NCBI GenBank assembly: GCA_034437315.1
Contig: DAOTUC010000124.1
Coordinates: 1-37,252, forward strand
Direction of reading: 5' to 3'
From: DSAR01 sp034437315
Lineage (GTDB): Bacteria; Chloroflexota; Anaerolineae; B4-G1
DNA: 37,252 bases
Part shown: positions 31,432 through 37,252 of the stretch, in pieces
How the letters are laid out: each line of letters starts with the position of its first letter
How positions within the stretch are numbered: the first letter of the stretch is position 1
Notes under the pieces: model-generated
Told to the model about the DNA's origin: nothing
The model's input: only the letters and a program-made list of their open reading frames with translations
Database searches by the model: none
Program-made: the position numbers and the translations under genes

Positions 31432-32039
31432 CGCCCAAAATGATCCGCGTCGGGCGCGTGTTGCGGGCCAGCACGCGCGATTTCGCCATCGGGTGCGCCG
31501 TCATGCAACCCGACATCCCGGCCTTCGGCTCCTTCGTCCGGGCGGATGGGGTGGCCCAGGGCAGCGCCATCTACGGCCTGATCTACGACGTCAGCATGGA
31601 GGATGACCCTCTGGTGCGCCAGATCGTCAGCGCCGATCCGCCAGAGGAGGTCGTGCGCGACCAGCGGCGCAACCGGCAGATTCCCATCGAAGTGAGCGTC
31701 ATGTCCGTGGGCTGCACGAATGGCGAGCGCATCCGTCACTGCCTGCCCCCACAACCGCCGGTGACACTCGATTGGCTCTACCAATGCACCGCCGAGGAGA
31801 TAAAAGCCTTCACCACCGACGGGCGCGCATATCTGTTCGATTACTTCCGGCTGCTGCTCGACGCCCGCGACGCGCCGGTCGATGAGCTCCTATCCGCCAG
31901 CCTGCGGGCCGCCGCTGCCAGCCGAGCGGAAAGTGAGCGCGAGCGTTTCTTAATCGAAGCCGGGCGGGAATTAGTGCGCTTGCTGTCCGGCGATCCCGTG
32001 CGCCTCGAGGGATTGCTGCGACGGTTGAGCCGCTTGTGA
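31428..32039 (+). CDS. HAS-barrel-like protein of the nurA-herA operon
   Basis: Protein of 203 residues, not named. Its first 75 residues (RVGRVLRASTRDFAIGC, FGSFVRADG, IYGLIYDVSMEDDPLVRQIV) can be aligned by eye with the N-terminal HAS barrel of the HerA in the same operon (KLGVVVGGSLSQGLDVKL, VGRYVVAHG, FFSIVTDVQLDALNPLIEKA). The C-terminal half is helical with Arg/Glu-rich ends and no catalytic motif. A free HAS barrel could dock on or cap HerA/NurA. The ATG overlaps the nurA stop. The alignment is inference; the operon position is observed. Confidence 0.65.
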   Translation: MTPKMIRVGRVLRASTRDFAIGCAVMQPDIPAFGSFVRADGVAQGSAIYGLIYDVSMEDDPLVRQIVSADPPEEVVRDQRRNRQIPIEVSVMSVGCTNGERIRHCLPPQPPVTLDWLYQCTAEEIKAFTTDGRAYLFDYFRLLLDARDAPVDELLSASLRAAAASRAESERERFLIEAGRELVRLLSGDPVRLEGLLRRLSRL

Positions 32040-32046
32040 GGAAATT

Positions 32047-32841
32047 ATGAAAGCCATCCACCACCAGGCAGCCCAATCCTTCATCCGAGAGACCGGGTAC
32101 GCCGCCGACGAGCGAGTGCGGGCGATTTTCATCATCGGTTCCAGCGCCAGCGGCGAGGAGGACGCCTACTCCGACGTCGATATGCTAATGGCGGTCAGCG
32201 AGCCGATCCCAGACCAGGAACGATTGGCCACGCTACAGCGCATTGGTTGCCGCAACATTATGCTCGCCATCGCCGGCGTCGACAACCCCGCCTTTCCCGT
32301 CGCCTCCCAGGTGATCGACAAATTCGTCTACCGGGACGTCTGGTTTGACGTCAGTTGCCATCTCCCTCACCAGCTCGAATTCTACTTCGACCACGAAACT
32401 TTGGTCGATAAAGACAACCTGAGACCCCGGTTGTGTACGCCCGATGATATAACCTACACCGAAGCGGAATTGCGCGCACGCGCCCAGGCCGATCTGCGCT
32501 TACTCCACGCCCGTATCCATCGCTACGATAAATACGTGCGCCGCCGGGAATGGGTCGGCCTCGACCTGAACATCATCAACAACCTCATCGTAGACGTGAT
32601 CATGGTATTGAACGACCAACCCCGTTACAATCGGCACACGTCGCGTATGAGCAACCTGCTGCGCGACCTGGCGGTCAAGCCGCCACAATTTGAACAGACC
32701 CTCCTGGACATCCTCCACCTGGACAACCGCATCCACGGCCCGCACAAGCTGGACCTGCTGCGCCAGATGGAGGGTCAACTGATCGCGCTCTACGAGGAGC
32801 GCTGGGGAACTATGCGGATGTACGACGATGCTGCTGCTTAG
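32047..32841 (+). CDS. Nucleotidyltransferase-superfamily protein in the nurA-herA operon
   Basis: Protein of 264 residues. A Pol-beta-type nucleotidyltransferase core is visible: GSSASGEEDAYSDVDML (31-47) gives the GS motif and Asp43/Asp45, and VWFDVSCH supplies a third Asp (Asp101). All three catalytic carboxylates are thus in place. The remaining helical part resembles aminoglycoside 6-adenylyltransferase-like proteins. GAGGAAATT precedes the ATG. It abuts herA with no gap. Substrate (small molecule, protein or RNA end) cannot be read from sequence. Confidence 0.75.
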   Translation: MKAIHHQAAQSFIRETGYAADERVRAIFIIGSSASGEEDAYSDVDMLMAVSEPIPDQERLATLQRIGCRNIMLAIAGVDNPAFPVASQVIDKFVYRDVWFDVSCHLPHQLEFYFDHETLVDKDNLRPRLCTPDDITYTEAELRARAQADLRLLHARIHRYDKYVRRREWVGLDLNIINNLIVDVIMVLNDQPRYNRHTSRMSNLLRDLAVKPPQFEQTLLDILHLDNRIHGPHKLDLLRQMEGQLIALYEERWGTMRMYDDAAA

Positions 32842-34590
32842 ATGACAACGATGAACGAACGCACACCCGAACAAGAACTCGACGCCTTCTTCGGTCCCCG
32901 CACGTCCGAGCCCGGCTCCCGCCCCCGCCAGAAGCTAGGCGTCGTCGTGGGCGGCAGTCTATCCCAGGGGCTGGACGTCAAACTAGACCGCGCCACCGTC
33001 ATCGAGGGGCTGGCGGTGGGCCGCTACGTCGTGGCCCACGGCCGGACCGGGCGGCGCTTCTTCTCCATCGTCACCGACGTGCAACTGGACGCCCTCAACC
33101 CCCTGATCGAGAAGGCCCCACCCGAAGCGGTGCACGGAACCGACGAGGATGATTTCCTATCCCGCGTCTACCGGGGGACCGCCGTCTACGGCCGCATCCA
33201 CGTCTCGCCGATGTTGACGCTGGACGCGGGCGACGACGAGCCCAAGCCGGTCAAGACCATCCCCTCCCACTTCCGGCCGGTCTACACCGCCAGCGAGGAG
33301 GAGGTCGGCCTGATCTTCGGGCGGGAAGAGGAGCCGGGCTACTTCTACGTCGGCGAGCCGCTGGAGATGGAAGGGGTACACGTGGCGCTCGATCTACACC
33401 GCTTCGTCGAGCGCTCGGCGGGCGTGTTCGGCAAGACCGGCACCGGCAAGAGTTTCCTCACCCGCATGCTGCTGGCGGGGCTGGTGCGGGAAAACGTGGC
33501 CGTCAACCTGGTCTTCGACATGCACAACGAGTACGGTTGGAAGAGCCAGGATGAGTCAAAGCAACAGGTCAAGGGCTTGAGCCAGCTCTTCCCCGGCCGC
33601 GTCGTCGTCTTCACGCTGGACGAGCAATCGTCCCGCCGGCGGGGCAGCAAGGTCGATGGGGTCATACGCATCGGGTACGAGCAGATCGAGCCGGAGGACG
33701 TGGACAGTTTGGCCAACCTGATGGCCCTCTCGGACGTGCAGGTCGGCGCGCTCTACTTCCTCCGCCGCCGGCTGGGCCGGGGCTGGGTCGCCCGGCTGCT
33801 AGACGAGCACGATCCTCTGGAGGAGTTGGAGAGCGCCCTGGAGCGGGGGACCATCCACGGCGGCACCCTGGGCGCCATCCAGCGCAAGCTGGGGATGTTC
33901 CGCCGCTTCGATTTCCTGCACCCCCAGGCCGCCGAGGACCCGGTGCGGGGATTATTGGATCACCTCGACCGGGGCGTCAACGTCGTCCTGGAGTTTGGGC
34001 GCTACGGCAACAGCCTGGAGGCCTACCTGCTGGTGGCCAATTACCTCACCCGGCGCATCCACGAGCACTACGTGCGGCGCAAGGAGACTGCCCAGGGCGA
34101 CGTCGGATTGTCCGGGGCGGGCGGGCAGGAGCCGCGCCCCCTGGTCATCACCATTGAGGAGGCCCACAAGTTCCTCGACCCCGCCATCGCCCGGCACACC
34201 ATCTTCGGCGTCATCGCCCGCGAGTTGCGCAAGTACAACGTCACCCTGCTCATCGTGGACCAGCGCCCCAGCGGCATCGACCCGGAGATTATGAGCCAGA
34301 TCGGCACCCGCGTCACCTGTCTCCTGGACGATGAGAGCGACGTGCGGGCGGTCTTCGCCGGCATCAGCGGCGCCAACACCCTGCGCGAGGTGCTGGCCCG
34401 GCTCGACAGCCGCCAGCAAGCGCTCATCATGGGCCACGCCGTGCCCATGCCCGTCGTCGTCAAGACCCGCACCTACGGAACCGAGCTGTATGAAGAATTG
34501 GGGCTCACCTCAGAAAGCGAGGAGGACGCCGAAACGGTGCTGAGGCGGGGGCGCTCGTTGCTGCGGGGGGATGATGCGAGCGAGATCTAA
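32842..34590 (+). CDS. herA: HerA-type hexameric DNA-pumping ATPase
   Basis: Protein of 582 residues in the HerA/FtsK superfamily. The N-terminal HAS barrel (about 31-150) is followed by Walker A GKTGTGKS (197-204), a VFDMHNEYGW motif, Walker B LVITIEEAH (about 433-441) and the sensor/arginine-finger area VDQRPSGIDPEIMSQIGTR. HerA forms a hexamer that translocates DNA and stimulates NurA. The ATG directly follows the stop of the nucleotidyltransferase gene. The C-terminus is acidic. Confidence 0.9.
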   Translation: MTTMNERTPEQELDAFFGPRTSEPGSRPRQKLGVVVGGSLSQGLDVKLDRATVIEGLAVGRYVVAHGRTGRRFFSIVTDVQLDALNPLIEKAPPEAVHGTDEDDFLSRVYRGTAVYGRIHVSPMLTLDAGDDEPKPVKTIPSHFRPVYTASEEEVGLIFGREEEPGYFYVGEPLEMEGVHVALDLHRFVERSAGVFGKTGTGKSFLTRMLLAGLVRENVAVNLVFDMHNEYGWKSQDESKQQVKGLSQLFPGRVVVFTLDEQSSRRRGSKVDGVIRIGYEQIEPEDVDSLANLMALSDVQVGALYFLRRRLGRGWVARLLDEHDPLEELESALERGTIHGGTLGAIQRKLGMFRRFDFLHPQAAEDPVRGLLDHLDRGVNVVLEFGRYGNSLEAYLLVANYLTRRIHEHYVRRKETAQGDVGLSGAGGQEPRPLVITIEEAHKFLDPAIARHTIFGVIARELRKYNVTLLIVDQRPSGIDPEIMSQIGTRVTCLLDDESDVRAVFAGISGANTLREVLARLDSRQQALIMGHAVPMPVVVKTRTYGTELYEELGLTSESEEDAETVLRRGRSLLRGDDASEI

Positions 34591-34597
34591 CCAACGA

Positions 34598-35677
34598 ATG
34601 AAGGAGTCATTGCCAGATATGCCCACCCTGTTGATCATACTTAGCATGATCGCCGCTTGCCTGAGCGCTTGCTCGTCCGATTCAATGGAACCGGCGACAC
34701 TCACCCATCCTCCGGACCCCATCCCCGTCACCCGCGCTCCCGAGATCCAGGCCGCCATCCGCTCCCTGGCGGATGAGCGGGAGGACGTGCGCGAGGCGGC
34801 CTTCGAGATGCTGGTCGACATCGGCGTCGACGCGGTCCCGGCGCTCGCCCAGGCCATGGAGCACGAGGACGCGGAAGTCCGCTGGTCGGCCGCCACGATC
34901 CTGGGCGAGATCGGCCCGGCGGCGCGAGATGCGGTGCCCGCTCTCGTCTACGCGCTGGAGGACGAGGATAAATGGGTGCGCCTGGCCACCGGTGAGGCGC
35001 TGGGCGAGATCGGCCCCGACGCCCGACACGCCATTCCGGCCATGATTCAGGCGCTAGAACGAGAAACGGACGAGGAAGTGCGGGCCTACATCGCCCTGGG
35101 ACTGGGCAGGATCGGCCCCCAGGCGCGGGACGCCGTTTCTGCTTTGATCGGGGCGTTGCAGGATGAGAGCGCGTTGGTGCGCGAATATGCCGCGATGGGC
35201 CTGGGCTTCATCGGGCCGGGCGCCGCCGACGCCGCGCCCCATCTCGTCGCGCTCCTGAAGGCGGAGCGAATCTCGGAACGCAGCGCTGCCGCTGCGGCCC
35301 TGGGGGCCATCGGTTCGGAGGCCGCCGACGCCGTCCCCGCCCTGACCGAGGCCCTGGGCGACGAAAGCGACTTCGTCCGCCGGGCCGCCGCCCTCTCCCT
35401 GGGCCTGATCGGCGAGGCAAGTGCGTCCGCCGCGCCCGCCATGGTGGAGGCGATGGCGGACCCTGACGAGGAAGTGCGCGAGGCGCTTGTGTTGGGCATC
35501 AGCTTGATCGGCCCCAGGGAACCCGTGATGGAGGCCCTCATCCAGGCGCTATCGGGAGAGGGTAGCCCAGTGCAAAGGGAAAGCGTCGTCGAGGCCCTGG
35601 AAGCGGTCACCGGGCAGTCCTTCGGCGCCGACATGGAGGCCTGGCGGCAGTGGTGGGAGGGAGAGCCCCGAGATTGA
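34598..35677 (+). CDS. HEAT/PBS-lyase repeat lipoprotein
   Basis: Protein of 359 residues. A lipoprotein signal ends LSAC (Cys25), after which about eight HEAT-like repeats of 36-38 residues run to the end; units look like DAVPALVYALEDEDKWVR followed by LGEIGP. Such superhelices act as protein-binding scaffolds on the outer membrane face. Start is uncertain: ATG 34598 gives a standard signal with Lys2, ATG 34619 has AAGGAG upstream but no charged N-region, and ATG 34571 lies inside herA. It may be co-transcribed with herA but its location argues for a separate job. Confidence 0.82.
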   Translation: MKESLPDMPTLLIILSMIAACLSACSSDSMEPATLTHPPDPIPVTRAPEIQAAIRSLADEREDVREAAFEMLVDIGVDAVPALAQAMEHEDAEVRWSAATILGEIGPAARDAVPALVYALEDEDKWVRLATGEALGEIGPDARHAIPAMIQALERETDEEVRAYIALGLGRIGPQARDAVSALIGALQDESALVREYAAMGLGFIGPGAADAAPHLVALLKAERISERSAAAAALGAIGSEAADAVPALTEALGDESDFVRRAAALSLGLIGEASASAAPAMVEAMADPDEEVREALVLGISLIGPREPVMEALIQALSGEGSPVQRESVVEALEAVTGQSFGADMEAWRQWWEGEPRD

Positions 35678-35710
35678 GGTCTATTTCGAAAATTCTTGTG
35701 GAGCAAACCA

Positions 35711-35739
35711 TTGCCTTCAAAGAACAAATGTGCTATAAT
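35711..35739 (+). promoter_or_regulatory. Promoter of the DNA methylase gene
   Basis: TTGCCT (35711-35716), a 17-bp spacer and TATAAT (35734-35739). A leader of about 44 bases precedes the GTG at 35790. Confidence 0.6.
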
Positions 35740-35789
35740 TGGAGTGACGATTTTAATTTTCTCGGCTTTAGAAAAAAGGAGATTCGGGT

Positions 35790-37252
35790 GTGGTTGTTCA
35801 GGATCTAGAGAAAATTTTACTCGAAGAACTTCACTATGCCGAGAGTCCTGGCTTCTTGCGTGAGAAGAGGATCCGCTGGCCAAGCCGACGCCCCATACCC
35901 GACGTCGATGCCGCTCTTTTTGTCGGAAAAAATCCCCTGGCCTACTTCAGTCGATTGAGCGAGTTAGATCCCGACAAGATCCGACAGCTTCACAAAAACG
36001 TATGGAGCCAGAGTAAGGCCCCGCTGTTATTTGTCACCCTGCCTCACGAGATTCGTGTCTACAATGCGTATGAACCCCCCATAACACGCTGTGACGAGGA
36101 CTTCGACACGCCATCTCGTTTGCTGCAATCGTTGGAAGGGTTGAATGACAGTCTAACGGCTCAGCGGCGCATCAGAGAGAAACTCGTCGCAAATCACTAC
36201 GAACGCATTTATCTTGAGACCGGTGCCTTTTGGGACACTGTCGAGGGGCGAAAGGTCAACCATCAAACGCGTGCCGATCATCGTCTGGTTAAAGATATGG
36301 GGACAATGCGAGAGCGACTTGTGGGTAGAGGGCTCTCCAACGCTGTAACTTATACCCTGTTGGGACGCTCGATCTTCGTTCGATATCTGGAAGATAGGGG
36401 TGTTCTGACGCCGGAATGGATTGACCAAATAACCAACGGGCGGGCGACGTCCTACCTCGAATCCCTGCAGAGTCATCAGGTCACATATCTTCTATTCGAA
36501 ACGCTGGGCGCTCTTTTTAATGGCGATCTCTTTCCCATTGACGCTGCCGAACGAGCAGTTGATCAGTCGCATCTAGATATAGTGCGCAGTTTTTTAGAGG
36601 GCGCCGACCTGGAAACAGGACAGCTTCGTTTGTGGCCTTACAACTTTGCATATATTCCCATCGAACTCATCAGCAATATCTACGACATTTTTATAGACGA
36701 CCGCCGGTCTTCTGGCGCTTACTATACGCCGTTATTGTTGGCGGATTTTATCCTGGAAGAAACAATGGGGATCGAGGATATTCATCCTGATATGACTGTT
36801 CTCGACCCTGCCTGTGGATCGGGCATTTTCCTGGTTGGCGCGTATCGCCGGTTGGTTCAAGCGTGGCAAGAGGTGTATGGAACGCCTGAGCCGGAGGACC
36901 TGAGTCATCTCTTACAGGCAAGCATCTTTGGCGTCGACAAGAATCCCGAAGCCATCCGTATCGCTGTCTTTAGCCTCTATCTCGAAATCCTCAATCACCT
37001 GAGCAATGAACAGATCCGCAACAATCACTTTCGATTCCCGCGCCTACGGGGTAACTTGCATGCATACGATTTCTTCGACGAGCAGGTGGACAAATACTTG
37101 GAGGATTGCGAGTTTGACAGGATCGTGGGAAACATGCCTTGGGGCGAGGGCACGCTGACGGGAAAAGGCGAAGAGTGGCTGGAGGATAAGGAACTACAGG
37201 TAGGCGGAAAACAGGCAGCGCCGGCGTTTATGTTGCGTGCGCCGGAATTTTG
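35790..37252 (+). CDS. N6-adenine DNA methylase (restriction-modification type), 3' end outside window
   Basis: An uninterrupted frame of 487 codons runs off the window. Start is GTG 35790 with AAGGAGA seven bases upstream. An N-terminal region of about 310 residues (including KAPLLFVTLPHEIRVYN and LLGRSIFVRYLEDRGVL) resembles the specificity or nuclease-side part of type I/IIG enzymes. The methylase core follows: SGAYYTPLLLADFILEE, motif I DPACGSGIFLVGAY, IFGVDKNPEA and motif IV as NMPW in DRIVGNMPWGEG (usual form NPPY/NPPF). It should methylate adenine in DNA; whether nuclease is fused or separate lies beyond the edge. Sequence is AT-richer than the upstream operon. Confidence 0.82.
   Translation, partial: MVVQDLEKILLEELHYAESPGFLREKRIRWPSRRPIPDVDAALFVGKNPLAYFSRLSELDPDKIRQLHKNVWSQSKAPLLFVTLPHEIRVYNAYEPPITRCDEDFDTPSRLLQSLEGLNDSLTAQRRIREKLVANHYERIYLETGAFWDTVEGRKVNHQTRADHRLVKDMGTMRERLVGRGLSNAVTYTLLGRSIFVRYLEDRGVLTPEWIDQITNGRATSYLESLQSHQVTYLLFETLGALFNGDLFPIDAAERAVDQSHLDIVRSFLEGADLETGQLRLWPYNFAYIPIELISNIYDIFIDDRRSSGAYYTPLLLADFILEETMGIEDIHPDMTVLDPACGSGIFLVGAYRRLVQAWQEVYGTPEPEDLSHLLQASIFGVDKNPEAIRIAVFSLYLEILNHLSNEQIRNNHFRFPRLRGNLHAYDFFDEQVDKYLEDCEFDRIVGNMPWGEGTLTGKGEEWLEDKELQVGGKQAAPAFMLRAPEF

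Overview
The window looks like a chromosomal segment of a GC-rich, probably Chloroflexota (Anaerolineae-like) bacterium. This is an inference from the gene mix: a NurA/HerA operon, YbhF-type exporters, a HEAT-repeat lipoprotein, and a chemotaxis operon with no flagellar genes in view. Many starts lack a Shine-Dalgarno sequence, and degenerate 7-8 bp repeat tracts run into gene starts. No rRNA, tRNA, CRISPR array or transposase gene was seen.

Layout. 1-390: C-terminal remnant of a short-chain dehydrogenase. 413-6725 (minus): exporter operon 1 (TetR, ABC-2 permease, two ATPases, two HlyD-type adaptors), driven by a consensus promoter followed by three evenly spaced palindromic operators. 6941-9021: an AT-richer island with higBA and a PD-(D/E)XK nuclease-like gene. 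9056-12853 (minus): exporter operon 2 (small membrane protein, TetR, two ABC-2 permeases) behind a consensus promoter and a perfect 36-bp palindrome. Between its two permeases sits a four-helix-bundle gene enclosed by CTTGC repeats with inverted termini. 13137-17104: secreted lytic transglycosylase, FGGY sugar kinase and GT4 glycosyltransferase. 17114-18960: integral membrane protein and a membrane-anchored methyltransferase with a Trm112-like tail. 19022-21151: cytoplasmic histidine kinase with a duplicated GAF-like module. 21154-27526 (minus): cheW-A-C-D-Y-B-R. 27992-29970: DUF456 membrane protein, Nudix CoA pyrophosphatase, bicupin. 30220-34590: nurA, a HAS-barrel-like protein, a nucleotidyltransferase and herA. 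34598-35677: HEAT-repeat lipoprotein. 35790-end: an N6-adenine DNA methylase, cut by the window edge.

How they fit together. Operon 1 carries the ATPases and adaptors but one permease. Operon 2 carries two permeases and no ATPase. The two may share parts, each under its own TetR repressor. The che operon encodes excitation and adaptation proteins but no receptor. NurA/HerA with an embedded nucleotidyltransferase, followed by a DNA methylase, suggests DNA processing or defence. The most unusual item is the repeat-bracketed four-helix-bundle cassette lodged exactly in the spacer between two permease genes.
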